A stretch of DNA of 50,964 nucleotides from an uncultured Clostridium sp. Its GTDB lineage: Bacteria; Bacillota; Clostridia; Clostridiales; Clostridiaceae. The notes under the pieces were generated by a model. The model had not been told where the DNA came from, made no database searches, and saw nothing but the letters and a program-made list of their open reading frames with translations. Each line of letters opens with the position of its first letter. The first letter of the stretch is position 1. The DNA is taken from contig UQQU01000013.1 in NCBI GenBank assembly GCA_900543325.1, positions 1 to 50,964 of the forward strand, given 5' to 3'. Of the stretch, positions 8,443 to 17,400 are shown piece by piece. The position numbers and the translations under genes were made by a program.

Positions 8443-8480
8443 AAAATGGAGCTCTCACAAGATGATAGCTTCATTTTTAT
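8443..8480 (+). terminator. Terminator of the ABC cassette
   Basis: AAATGGAGCT pairs with AGCTTCATTT (one G-T pair) around a 13-nt loop, followed by TTTTTAT. Confidence 0.7.
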
Positions 8481-8545
8481 TATATTAGGGGCATAATGTG
8501 AGAATTGTTTAAGATTATTAAATAAAATAGTAAACAATATTATAT

Positions 8546-8573
8546 TGACAAAATTTAGAAATATGATAAATTT
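8546..8573 (+). promoter_or_regulatory. Promoter of the panGBCD operon
   Basis: TTGACA at 8546-8551 is followed after 16 bp by TAAATT at 8568-8573. The predicted transcript has a leader of about 115 nt before the panG ribosome site. Confidence 0.6.
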
Positions 8574-8682
8574 AATATGGGTGGTATTTTAATTAAACCG
8601 CACCTTATATATTTGAAAATTTAAAGATTAAAAGAAATAGCTCATATCAATTTTGAATGGGACTTGTTAGTATCACACTCTT
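8574..8682 (+). other. pan operon leader, possibly structured
   Basis: The leader contains a hairpin in which GGGTGGT (8580-8586) pairs with ACCGCACC (about 8598-8605) with single-base bulges, and a second G/C island around 8656-8680. Pantothenate operons of Firmicutes are known to carry a candidate regulatory RNA (the pan motif). I cannot confirm that this leader belongs to it. Confidence 0.35.
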
Positions 8683-8684
8683 TT

Positions 8685-8692
8685 GGAGGTGA
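8685..8692 (+). promoter_or_regulatory. Ribosome site of panG, pointing at a non-ATG start
   Basis: GGAGGTGA is a near-perfect Shine-Dalgarno sequence. No ATG, GTG or TTG follows at a useful distance. ATT lies at 8695 and ATA at 8698, and the ATA is followed by codons for KFGFIGAG. Confidence 0.8.
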
Positions 8693-8697
8693 TAATT

Positions 8698-9540
8698 ATA
8701 AAATTTGGATTTATTGGAGCAGGAAAAGTAGGCTTTTCCTTAGGAAAATATCTAAAAGAAAATAATATAGATGTAAGTGGCTATTATAGTAAATCACAGC
8801 ATTCATCTAAAGAAGCTGCAACTTTTACAAATACGCAACAATATACTAATTTAGAAGATTTAATAAAAAATAGTGATGCTATATTCATTACAACACCTGA
8901 TAATCAAATTGCAGATGTATGGAATGAAATAAAAAAGTTACCTATTAAAGAAAAATTAATTTGCCATTGTAGTGGCTCTATTTCTTCAGAAGTCTTTTCA
9001 AATATAAATAATCATGGTGCATATGGTTATTCTATTCATCCAATGTTCGCTATCTCGGACAAATATAATTCTTACAAAGATTTATCTCAAGCATTTATTA
9101 CAATTGAAGGTCATAAAAAACATCTTGAATATTTAAAGATGTTATTTTTACACTTAGGAAATGATGTAGCAATTATTAATAAAAAGAATAAGATTTTATA
9201 TCATGCAGCATCAGTAACAGTCAGTAACTTAGTATTAGGATTAATTAATAATGGAGTTAATTATCTAGAAGAATGTGGATTTACAAAGGAAATGGCTATA
9301 AAAGCTTTATATCCACTAATTGAAAATAACTTAAGAAATATTAAGGAAAGAGGTGCAGTTAATAGTTTGACTGGACCTATAGAACGAGGAGATTTAAGTA
9401 CTGTTATTAATCATTTAAATGTAATACGTGAAGAAGATAAAGAATTATATAGGTTATTATCAAAAAACATTTTAAGGATAGCAAAAGTTAAAAATTTGCA
9501 TAGAGATTATAAAAATTTAGAAGAGTATTTAGGAGATTAG
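8698..9540 (+). CDS. panG: Ketopantoate reductase, PanG type (Rossmann and DUF2520 domains)
   Basis: The protein begins with a Rossmann motif GFIGAGKVG and ends in an all-helical DUF2520 domain (about residues 130-280). Such proteins resemble F420-dependent NADP reductases, and the PanG branch was shown to reduce ketopantoate to pantoate. Its place directly before panB, panC and panD supports that role, since no panE is present here. The start is uncertain. An upstream TTG (8683) lies ahead of the ribosome site, whereas the family start (M)KFGFIGAG would fall on ATA at 8698, 8 bp past GGAGG. ATT at 8695 is a second option. The gene is 2 bp from panB. Confidence 0.8.
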   Translation: MKFGFIGAGKVGFSLGKYLKENNIDVSGYYSKSQHSSKEAATFTNTQQYTNLEDLIKNSDAIFITTPDNQIADVWNEIKKLPIKEKLICHCSGSISSEVFSNINNHGAYGYSIHPMFAISDKYNSYKDLSQAFITIEGHKKHLEYLKMLFLHLGNDVAIINKKNKILYHAASVTVSNLVLGLINNGVNYLEECGFTKEMAIKALYPLIENNLRNIKERGAVNSLTGPIERGDLSTVINHLNVIREEDKELYRLLSKNILRIAKVKNLHRDYKNLEEYLGD

Positions 9541-9542
9541 TT

Positions 9543-10370
9543 ATGAAAAATACAGCAGTTACATTTAAACAAGCGAAAGAGAAAAATGAAAAACTTACTA
9601 TGCTTACAGCATATGATTATTCTACAGCAAAAATAATTGATGAAGCTGGAATAAACGGAATTTTAGTTGGAGATTCATTAGGAATGGTTTGTTTAGGGTA
9701 TGAAGATACACTATCAGTTACTATGGAAGACATGATACATCATACTAGAGCAGTATCTAGAGGTGTAAAAAATACATTAGTTGTAGCAGATATGCCTTTT
9801 ATGTCTTACCAAACATCAGTATATGATGCTGTAGTTAATGCAGGAAGATTAATTAAAGAAGGTAGAGCTCATGTAGTCAAATTAGAAGGTGGAATTGAGG
9901 TTTGCGATAAGATAGAAGCTATAGTTAAAGCTTCAATACCAGTTATGGCTCATATTGGATTAACTCCTCAATCAGTTAATGCTTTTGGTGGATTTAAAGT
10001 TCAAGGTAAAGATGAAGAGGCTGCAAAGAATCTTATAGAAGCAGCTTTAGCTGTAGAAAAAGCAGGGGCATTTGCAGTTGTATTAGAATGTGTTCCAGCT
10101 AGGCTTGCAGCAATAATAACTGAAAAGCTATCTATACCTACAATAGGAATAGGTGCTGGTGCACAATGTGATGGTCAAATTCTTGTTTATCAAGATATGT
10201 TAGGTATGTATAGTGATTTTACTCCTAAGTTTGTTAAGAAGTATGAAACTCTAGGTGAAAAAATGAATGTAGCTTTTAAAAAGTATATAGAAGAAGTTAA
10301 GGATGGAATTTTCCCAGCAGAAGAGCATTCTTTTAAAATAAATGATGAGGTAATTGAAAAATTATATTAA
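9543..10370 (+). CDS. panB: 3-methyl-2-oxobutanoate hydroxymethyltransferase
   Basis: PanB makes ketopantoate from 2-oxoisovalerate and methylene-tetrahydrofolate, the first committed step of pantothenate synthesis. The 275 residues are the standard length. Family segments are easy to see: LTAYDYSTAKIIDEAG near the start, ILVGDSLGMV, VVADMPFMSY, VKLEGG, MAHIGLTPQ and IPTIGIGAG. The enzyme is a cytosolic (beta-alpha)8 barrel. The ATG at 9543 is 2 bp after the panG stop, with TTAGGAGATTAG as ribosome site, and panC follows after 14 bp. The product should be used by the upstream PanG. Confidence 0.97.
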   Translation: MKNTAVTFKQAKEKNEKLTMLTAYDYSTAKIIDEAGINGILVGDSLGMVCLGYEDTLSVTMEDMIHHTRAVSRGVKNTLVVADMPFMSYQTSVYDAVVNAGRLIKEGRAHVVKLEGGIEVCDKIEAIVKASIPVMAHIGLTPQSVNAFGGFKVQGKDEEAAKNLIEAALAVEKAGAFAVVLECVPARLAAIITEKLSIPTIGIGAGAQCDGQILVYQDMLGMYSDFTPKFVKKYETLGEKMNVAFKKYIEEVKDGIFPAEEHSFKINDEVIEKLY

Positions 10371-10384
10371 AGGGGAAGAGAAAA

Positions 10385-11230
10385 ATGAGAATTGTGGAAA
10401 GTATAAAAGATGTAAGAGCCACAGTAAAGGAATGGAAAGCAAAAGGATTAAAGGTTGGATTTGTTCCTACTATGGGATATTTACATGAGGGGCATGAAAG
10501 TTTAATTAGAAAAGCCTCAGAAGAAAATGATAGGGTTGTTGTAAGTATATTTGTTAATCCAATTCAATTTGGTCCTAAGGAGGATTTATCTACCTATCCT
10601 AGGGATTTAGAGAGAGATAGTAAAGTGTGCGAAAGCGCAGGAGCAGATATTATATTCCATCCTGAAAATGAAGAAATGTATTTTAAAGACTTTTCTACTT
10701 TTGTTGATATGAATGGATTAACAGATGGATTATGTGGGAAGAGTAGACCCACTCATTTTAGGGGTGTTTGTACTGTAGTAACAAAATTATTTAATATAGT
10801 AGCTCCAGATAGGGCTTATTTTGGGGAAAAGGATGCTCAGCAATTAGCAGTTATAAAAAGAATGGTAAGAGACTTAAATATAGATATAGAAATTATAGGA
10901 TGTCCTATAGTTAGAGAGAAAGATGGGCTTGCTAAGAGCTCAAGAAATACTTATTTATCAGTAGAAGAAAGAAATGCTGCAACAATATTAAATAAATCAT
11001 TAACATTAGCTAAAGAAAAAATTCAAGCTGGTGAAAGAGATTCAGAGGTTATTATTAAGTTGATTCAAGAAGTAATTAATTCAGAAAAATTAGCAAGGAT
11101 TGATTATATAGAAGTTGTAGATAGTCTATCTATGGAAAAGGTAGAAAGAATAGAAAAATCAGTATTAGTAGCAATAGCTGTCTTCATAGGCAAGACAAGA
11201 TTAATAGATAATTTCACATATGAGTTATAA
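10385..11230 (+). CDS. panC: Pantothenate synthetase (pantoate--beta-alanine ligase)
   Basis: PanC joins pantoate and beta-alanine with ATP. The 281-residue protein shows the nucleotidyltransferase signatures: PTMGYLHEGHESL with the HxGH site, FVNPIQFGPKEDL, FGEKDAQQL, and the KMSKS-like segment DGLAKSSRN. The ATG at 10385 follows AAAGGGGAAGAG. It lies between panB (14 bp) and panD (17 bp), so all enzymes from ketopantoate to pantothenate are encoded together. Confidence 0.97.
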   Translation: MRIVESIKDVRATVKEWKAKGLKVGFVPTMGYLHEGHESLIRKASEENDRVVVSIFVNPIQFGPKEDLSTYPRDLERDSKVCESAGADIIFHPENEEMYFKDFSTFVDMNGLTDGLCGKSRPTHFRGVCTVVTKLFNIVAPDRAYFGEKDAQQLAVIKRMVRDLNIDIEIIGCPIVREKDGLAKSSRNTYLSVEERNAATILNKSLTLAKEKIQAGERDSEVIIKLIQEVINSEKLARIDYIEVVDSLSMEKVERIEKSVLVAIAVFIGKTRLIDNFTYEL

Positions 11231-11247
11231 TAAGGAGCGAAGTAACA

Positions 11248-11634
11248 ATGAAGGTAAGTATGTTAAAAGGTAAGATACACAGAGCAACAGTAGTACAGGC
11301 TGAATTAAATTATGTTGGAAGTATAACAGTAGATGAGGATTTATTAGATGCAGCAGGAATATATGAATATGAAAAAGTTCATATAGTTGATATTGATAAT
11401 GGTGCAAGATTTGAAACTTATACTATTGCGGGAGAAAGAGGATCAGGTATGATCTGTTTAAATGGAGCTGCAGCAAGATGTGTACAAGTTGGAGATAAAA
11501 TCATATTAATGGCTTATTGTGATCTAGATACAGAAGAGGTAAAAGATCATAAACCAAAGGTTGTTTTTGTAAATGAAGAAAATAAAATTAGTAGAATTAC
11601 TAATTATGAAAAGCATGGTCAACTTTCTGAATAA
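11248..11634 (+). CDS. panD: Aspartate 1-decarboxylase proenzyme
   Basis: PanD makes beta-alanine from aspartate, the second substrate of PanC. The 128 residues are typical. The self-cleavage site Gly24-Ser25 is present in YVGSITVD; Ser25 becomes the pyruvoyl group. The catalytic and binding residues Lys9, His11, Arg54 and Tyr58 are in place. AAGGAG lies upstream of the ATG. It is the last gene of the pan operon, and a hairpin terminator follows at 11663. Maturation may need the PanZ-independent route usual in Firmicutes, since no maturase is seen. Confidence 0.97.
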   Translation: MKVSMLKGKIHRATVVQAELNYVGSITVDEDLLDAAGIYEYEKVHIVDIDNGARFETYTIAGERGSGMICLNGAAARCVQVGDKIILMAYCDLDTEEVKDHKPKVVFVNEENKISRITNYEKHGQLSE

Positions 11635-11662
11635 TAAAATATTAAAATAGTTTTAGACGAAT

Positions 11663-11709
11663 ATGATGAATTTGGAATAATGTTTTTATTCTAAATTCAT
11701 CATTTTTTA
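11663..11709 (+). terminator. Terminator of the pan operon
   Basis: ATGATGAATTTGGAATAA and its nearly exact complement TTATTCTAAATTCATCAT form a long stem with loop TGTTT, followed by TTTTTT. Confidence 0.9.
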
Positions 11710-11763
11710 TTAATAATAAGATATAGTATTATGTAATTATAAAAATATTAATAGAGGTTTTAT

Positions 11764-12387
11764 ATGATAAATAGAAGAAGAATAACAAATATATGTGATA
11801 ATTGTAATACATGCGGTTTACCAGTTATAACTTGTATATGCAATAGCATAAGTAAGGTTGAGACAAAATCTAAATTTATAATTTTATCTAGTGAACGAGA
11901 GATATATAGAAATACTAATACAGCTAGTTTGCTAAAATTAATTAATTCAGAATCTACAGAAATAGTTATTTGGAGAAGAGGAGAAAACTCTCAAGAGATT
12001 TTAAATTACATAAATAATGATATCTACAAAGTATATTTAATATTTCCTATTGTTAATGAAGAAATGGAGATAAGAAGAATTAAATATATTATAGATGAAC
12101 ATATACCAGTATTTATTATTGTAGATGGTACATGGAAAGAAGCTTGGAAGATAATAAGAAAAAGTGATTATTTAAAAGAATTACCTATACTTCCTTTAGA
12201 AACAAATAAAATTTCTAAATTCACATTAAGAAGAGGACAAGAAGAAGGGAACCTATGTACAATAGAAGCAGCTATAGAATTACTTAAAATGAATGAAGAA
12301 AATGATGCAAGTGAAAAAATAGATAGGGATTTCGATTTATTTTTAGATAGTTATAAAGCAGGAGCAAGTGGGCATAAAATTAATTGA
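11764..12387 (+). CDS. DTW-domain tRNA-uridine aminocarboxypropyltransferase
   Basis: The 207-residue protein has the features of the DTW family, whose studied members add the acp group to uridine in tRNA using S-adenosylmethionine. The cysteine-rich start has Cys11, Cys14, Cys17, Cys24 and Cys26 in CDNCNTCGLPVITCIC. The family motif appears as DGTW at 121-124, followed by KEAWKI, and the C-terminus holds TLRRGQEEGNLCTIEA. It lies just ahead of two tRNA-Ser genes, but these have their own promoter, so a link is only suggestive. The ATG follows AGAGG. The start is slightly uncertain because the region is very AT-rich. Confidence 0.9.
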   Translation: MINRRRITNICDNCNTCGLPVITCICNSISKVETKSKFIILSSEREIYRNTNTASLLKLINSESTEIVIWRRGENSQEILNYINNDIYKVYLIFPIVNEEMEIRRIKYIIDEHIPVFIIVDGTWKEAWKIIRKSDYLKELPILPLETNKISKFTLRRGQEEGNLCTIEAAIELLKMNEENDASEKIDRDFDLFLDSYKAGASGHKIN

Positions 12388-12407
12388 AAAATTTTTTATA
12401 AAAAGTG

Positions 12408-12436
12408 TTGATATAATATTTGTACACTGATATAAT
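12408..12436 (+). promoter_or_regulatory. Promoter of the tRNA-Ser pair
   Basis: TTGATA (12408-12413) and a perfect TATAAT (12431-12436) are separated by 17 bp. The first tRNA begins 14 bp downstream. Confidence 0.9.
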
Positions 12437-12450
12437 GACAATTGTTCCGA

Positions 12451-12541
12451 GGAGAGATGGTCGAGTTGGTTTAAGGCACCGGTCTTGAAAACCGGCGTGC
12501 GTGTGAGCGTACCCAGGGTTCGAATCCCTGTCTCTCCGCCA
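12451..12541 (+). tRNA. tRNA-Ser(TGA)
   Basis: A class II tRNA with acceptor stem GGAGAGA/TCTCTCC, discriminator G and an encoded CCA. The anticodon stem CCGGT/ACCGG holds the loop CTTGAAA, anticodon TGA. The long variable arm CGTGCGTGTGAGCGTACC is typical of tRNA-Ser. Its GCCA end matches the UGGC of the serS T-box. Confidence 0.97.
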
Positions 12542-12546
12542 TAAAT

Positions 12547-12639
12547 GGAGAATTACTCAAGTGGCTAAAGAGGCTCCCCTGCTAAGGGAGTAGGCTGGAT
12601 AAAACTGGTGCGAGGGTTCGAATCCCTTGTTCTCCGCCA
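12547..12639 (+). tRNA. tRNA-Ser(GCT)
   Basis: Acceptor GGAGAAT/GTTCTCC (one wobble pair), discriminator G and an encoded CCA. The anticodon stem CTCCC/GGGAG encloses CTGCTAA, anticodon GCT. A long variable arm is present. It lies 5 bp after tRNA-Ser(TGA), so both come from one precursor. Confidence 0.97.
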
Positions 12640-12671
12640 AAAGCATCTAACGAATGTTAGATGCTTTTTTG
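12640..12671 (+). terminator. Terminator of the tRNA-Ser pair
   Basis: AAGCATCTAAC and GTTAGATGCTT are perfectly complementary around GAAT, followed by a T run. It starts at the tRNA 3' end. Confidence 0.95.
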
Positions 12672-12750
12672 GTATATAAAAAAATAAATGAAATTTAGTA
12701 GATTAATTTATGAATAGATGAATTAATTCCATATTTTCCATAATTAATAA

Positions 12751-12779
12751 TTGTAAACGAAATTTTTAAATGGTATACT
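12751..12779 (+). promoter_or_regulatory. Promoter of the ROK kinase gene
   Basis: TTGTAA (12751-12756) and TATACT (12774-12779) are 17 bp apart, 45 bp before the start codon. Confidence 0.75.
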
Positions 12780-12823
12780 TTTAATAGTTAAAATAGTACA
12801 ACTTATTAATGGGAGGGTAATAA

Positions 12824-13765
12824 ATGGAAAAGAAATATGTTGTAGGTGTTGATTTAGGTGGAACCAAAATTTACACAGCTTTAGTAGATTTAGAAGGAAA
12901 TATTGTAAAAGAAAAAACAGTTGAAACATTAGCTCATGAAGGTGAACAAGCTGTTAAGGAAAGAATAATAGATACAATTAATTATGTTATAGATGGAACA
13001 GATAAGAATTTAATAAAATCAATTGGAATCGGTTCCCCAGGGCCGTTAGATGTTAAGAATGGTGTAATATTAGAATCAGCTAATTTACCATTTAAAAACT
13101 TTGAAATAGTTAAATCTATAAAAGAAACATATGATTTACCAACTTATTTAGATAATGATGCCAATGTAGCAACATTAGGAGAGTTTATGTTTGGTGCAGG
13201 AAAAGGAACTGAAAACATGATATTCATTACAGCAAGTACTGGTATCGGTGGTGGTGCTGTATTAAATGGTAAATTATTTAGAGGAGCTACAGGAAATGCT
13301 TTAGAAGTTGGTCATATGACGGTATCAACAGAAGGACCAAGATGTGGATGTGGAAACGTTGGTTGTGCAGAAGCTTTAGGATCAGGAACAGCTATAGGTA
13401 AGAGAGCTAAAGAAGCTGTATTAAGTAATGTTAAAACTTCATTAAAGAACTATGACAATGTTACATCTAAGGAAGTATTTAAAGAAGCTGCAAACGGAGA
13501 TAGAGTTGCTAAGAAGATATTAAATACTTCATTAACTTATCTTGGAATTGCTGTAGCTAATACAATAACAAACTTCGATCCAGAAAAAGTTGTTGTTGGT
13601 GGTGGAGTAGTTAATGGTGGAGATATAGTTATTGACACTATAAAAAATGTTGTTGAAGAAAGATGTATGGCTGCATTCGTTGAAAATTGTACAATTGAAA
13701 AGGCTGTATTAGGTGGAAAAGCAGGAGTATTAGGTGCTGCCGCTTTAGCTATTACTGAAAGATAA
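12824..13765 (+). CDS. ROK-family glucokinase
   Basis: The 313-residue protein has the ROK kinase layout. The phosphate loop DLGGTK is at 10-15, and the catalytic Asp112 lies in DNDAN. EVGH at 161-164 and CGCGNVGC at 174-181 form the zinc site. Proteins of this length in clostridia are usually glucokinases that make glucose 6-phosphate for glycolysis; another hexose substrate cannot be excluded. The absence of an N-terminal HTH separates it from NagC/XylR repressors. GGGAGGG precedes the ATG. It stands alone, with its own promoter and terminator. Confidence 0.93.
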   Translation: MEKKYVVGVDLGGTKIYTALVDLEGNIVKEKTVETLAHEGEQAVKERIIDTINYVIDGTDKNLIKSIGIGSPGPLDVKNGVILESANLPFKNFEIVKSIKETYDLPTYLDNDANVATLGEFMFGAGKGTENMIFITASTGIGGGAVLNGKLFRGATGNALEVGHMTVSTEGPRCGCGNVGCAEALGSGTAIGKRAKEAVLSNVKTSLKNYDNVTSKEVFKEAANGDRVAKKILNTSLTYLGIAVANTITNFDPEKVVVGGGVVNGGDIVIDTIKNVVEERCMAAFVENCTIEKAVLGGKAGVLGAAALAITER

Positions 13766-13780
13766 TATAGAGTATATAAT

Positions 13781-13828
13781 AAACTACAATATATGAAGAT
13801 AGAATCTTTATGTATTGTAGTTTTTTTA
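13781..13828 (+). terminator. Terminator of the ROK gene
   Basis: AAACTACAATA and TATTGTAGTTT form the stem, with an inner ATGAAGATAGAATCTTTAT arc and a seven-T tail. Confidence 0.88.
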
Positions 13829-13913
13829 TTTAAAAAAGCTCCTAGGAATCAATAATTAGGAATTAGTAAAACTTTCAAAATAATAGTATCATTAATTAGG
13901 GGGAGGGATTAAT

Positions 13914-14432
13914 GTGATTTATGGAGATAAAATATATTTGAGAGAAATATTAAAGGAAGATATTGATGAAGCTTATAATTTATGTTCAGATAGTGAAGTA
14001 TTAAAATATAATGGTAATCAATATGGGACATTATCAAAGAAATATATAATTGAGCACTTAAAATATTTAAATATACCTTCAAAAAGAAATTATGTAATAA
14101 TTGATAAGCATGGAGCTATTGTTGGAGTAATAATTTATTCAGAAGATAAATATTCAAGAAATGTTTATAACATTAGTTTAACTATAGGCAAAAAGTATTG
14201 GCGTAAAGGATATGGAACAGATTCAATAAAGGCACTTTTAAAATATTTATTTTTTAAGAGAAAAGCTCATAAGGTTGAACTTGAAGTAGTTAGAGAAAAT
14301 GAGGCCGCAGTGCTATGTTATAAAAAATGTGGATTTGTCGAAGAAGGAATACGAAGAAAGAAATATTATTATAAAGGAGAATATTTAGATACCATTGTAA
14401 TGGGGTTATTAAAAGAGGAATTTAAAGCTTAA
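13914..14432 (+). CDS. GNAT acetyltransferase (RimJ/RimL/SpeG-like)
   Basis: The 172-residue protein matches the GNAT fold of the RimL/SpeG type, which moves an acetyl group from acetyl-CoA to an amine. The acetyl-CoA loop is GKKYWRKGYGTDSIKALL. The C-terminal motif B reads KVELEVVRENEAAVLCYKKCGFVEEG, and a YYYKGEYLDTIVMGLL end is typical. The substrate is not predictable. It starts with GTG at 13914, because the overlapping ATG at 13912 is followed at once by TGA. GGGGGAGGG provides the ribosome site. It lies 10 bp upstream of addB and may be co-transcribed. Confidence 0.88.
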   Translation: MIYGDKIYLREILKEDIDEAYNLCSDSEVLKYNGNQYGTLSKKYIIEHLKYLNIPSKRNYVIIDKHGAIVGVIIYSEDKYSRNVYNISLTIGKKYWRKGYGTDSIKALLKYLFFKRKAHKVELEVVRENEAAVLCYKKCGFVEEGIRRKKYYYKGEYLDTIVMGLLKEEFKA

Positions 14433-14442
14433 GGAGTTGCAT

Positions 14443-17400
14443 ATGGGAATTAGATTTGTTTTTGGAAGAGCTGGTTCAGGAAAAAGTTATTATTGCTTAA
14501 ATCAAATAAAAAAGAAGTTAACTAATGATAAAAATAATAAGTTAATAATGTTAGTACCAGATCAATATACATTTCAAACTGAAAAAAAGCTATTAGAATA
14601 TGTAGGAGAAAAATCATTACTTAGAGCTGAGGTTTTAAGCTTTAAGAGAATGGCTACAAGAGTTTTTGATAAATGTGGTGGAAGAGCAGTTAATGTAATA
14701 GAAGACTCAGGAAAAAATATGCTTATTTATAAACTATTAAAGGATAAAGGTGAAGAACTTCAATATTTTAATAGAATAAGTAAGCAACAAGGATTCGTTG
14801 GAATAGTATCAAAATCAATTACTGAATTTAAAAAATATAATATTTCCGAGGAAATATTAAAGGAAAAAGAATTAGAAATAGAAAATAAGGACTTAAAAGA
14901 AAAGATAAGTGATTTAGCTTCTATTTATGAAACTTTTAATGAAAGTTTGCATAAAGGCTATATAGATTCAGAAGATATATTATCTATTTTAGCTCAAAAG
15001 TTAAAGGAATGTGATTTATATAATGATGCTGAAATTTGGATAGATGAATTTACAACATTTACTCCACAACAGTTAGAGGTATTAAAGGTATTAGCTAAAC
15101 AATGTAAGAATGTGAACATTATTTTATGTAGTGATGGAGAAATTCAGTTTACTGAAGGTGAAACAGATATATTTGATGTAATAAAAAATACGGAAAATAG
15201 AATTTTAAAGATGATGCAAGAAAATAATATTTCCTATAAAGAACCTGTAAATTTAAATAAGAAAAATATTTATAGATTTAAAGAGAGTAAAGAGTTAGGG
15301 CATATAGAAAAATATTTCTTTAATTATCCTTTTAAAATATATAAAGATGATTGTAAAGATATTAGATTATATAAAGCCAATAATAATTATTCTGAAATAG
15401 AATGGGTAGCACAAGATATATTAAAACTTGTTAGAGATAAAGGATATAGATATAAGGATATTGCTGTTGTTTGTAGAGAAATTGATAGTTACGATAAAAT
15501 AACTTCAGTTATATTTAATGAGTATAATATTCCATATTTCCTAGACAAGAAAAGAGAGATATTAAGCAATCCATTAGTAGTACTAATAATATCAGCATTA
15601 GAAATATTAGTTACCAATTGGTCTTATGAAAGTGTATTTAAATATGTAAAGAGTGGACTTATAACATTAGAAACTAATTTTATTGATAAATTAGAAAATT
15701 ATATTTTAGCTAATGGCATAAAGGGATATAAATGGACTAGAGATTTATTAACATCTCAAGATGAGGAGCTAACACAAGAAGAAATTGAAATCTTTGAGTA
15801 TATGGAAGAAATCAGAAGACCAATAATTAATTTATACAATAAAATAAAAGGCGATGTTACAGTAAGAAAGTATTGCACTGCTTTATATGAGTTTTTATTA
15901 GAAATAAATGCTTTTGAGACTATGGATAAATGGCTTGATGATTTTAATAATAAGGGAATGCAAGATAAAATTAAGGAATATACTCAAGTTCCAGCTATAG
16001 TAATGGATATGTTAGATCAAGCTGTAGAAGTATTAGGAGATGAAGTAGTTGATTTAAAGACTTTTTCTAAGATATTAATATCAGGATTTGAAGAAAAAGA
16101 AATTGGTGTAATTCCTATGGCTTTAGATCAAGTAAATATAGGTGATATAGCTAGAATAAAAGGTAGAGATGTAAAGGCACTTTATATAGTAGGAGCTAAT
16201 GATGGGGTTTTACCATCGGCTAATAAAGACGAGGGTATATTATCTGATGAAGATAGAATTGAACTTAAAGGTATGGGAATCGAACTTGCTAGTGATACAA
16301 GAAGTAGAGTATTTGAAGAACAGTTCATGGTTTATACGGCATTAACAATACCTTCAAATTATTTAATGATTACCTACCCAATGGCAGACTTTGAAGGAAA
16401 ATCATTAAGACCTTCAATAATAATACCAAGATTAAAAAAGATTTTACCTAGATTAAAGGAAGAAAGTGAAATATTTAATAACAATTTATTTAATGATAAA
16501 TATCATAATATAACTGCACCAGTTCCAACATTTAACGAACTTATAGAAGCATTAAGAAGAGAATATGAAAAAGAAGAAATTGAACCATATTGGGTAGAAA
16601 CATTTAAGTGGTTTGAAGAAAATGAAGAATTTAAAGATAGAACTAAGATTATATTTAATGGATTAAATTATACTAATTTAATTGAAAAGATACCAAGAGA
16701 AAAGATAAAAAGACTTTATAGCAATGACAATGGAAGATTAATGTTTAGTGTTTCAAGAATAGAAAAATATGCTCAGTGTCCTTTTAGTTATTATGTTCAA
16801 TATGGATTAAAAGCTAAAGATAGAAAAGTATATGAATTTACTGCACCAGATTTAGGTTCATTTATGCATGATATATTAGATCAATTTACAAATAAAATAA
16901 GAAAAGAAAATATATTATGGGGCGATTTAACGAAGGATAAATGTGCTGAAATAGTTAATGAGCTTGTTAATAATAAACTTAAGAGTGAAACTAATTCTAT
17001 ATTAAATAGTAATAAAAAGTATCAATATTTCTCAGAAAGGTTTAAAAAGACTATTACTAAATCTGTAACAGTAATATCAGAACAAATGAGAAAAGGTGAG
17101 TTTGATATATTCAAAAGTGAATTTGATTTTGGAGACTTTAAAGATTCAGATCCAATAAAGTTACAATTACCTTCAAAGGAGACAGTATATTTAAAAGGTA
17201 GAGTTGATAGAATTGACAAGGTTGATTTAAATGGAGAAACATATATAAGGATTGTTGATTATAAATCTGGTTCTAAGAGTTTCGATTTAAATGAGTTATA
17301 TTATGGTCTTCAAATACAATTATTAGTTTACTTAGATGCCATACTAAAAAATTCAGAGCAAATTTTAAAAACACAATGCATGCCGGGTGGTATATTATAT

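Noticed and set aside
12388..12450. Possible operon of the DTW protein with the tRNA-Ser genes
   Set aside because: A strong promoter (12408-12436) just before the tRNAs makes independent transcription more likely.
12451..12671. Integrated element at the tRNA-Ser genes
   Set aside because: No integrase, no repeat of the tRNA end and no compositional change are visible. The flanking genes are housekeeping.
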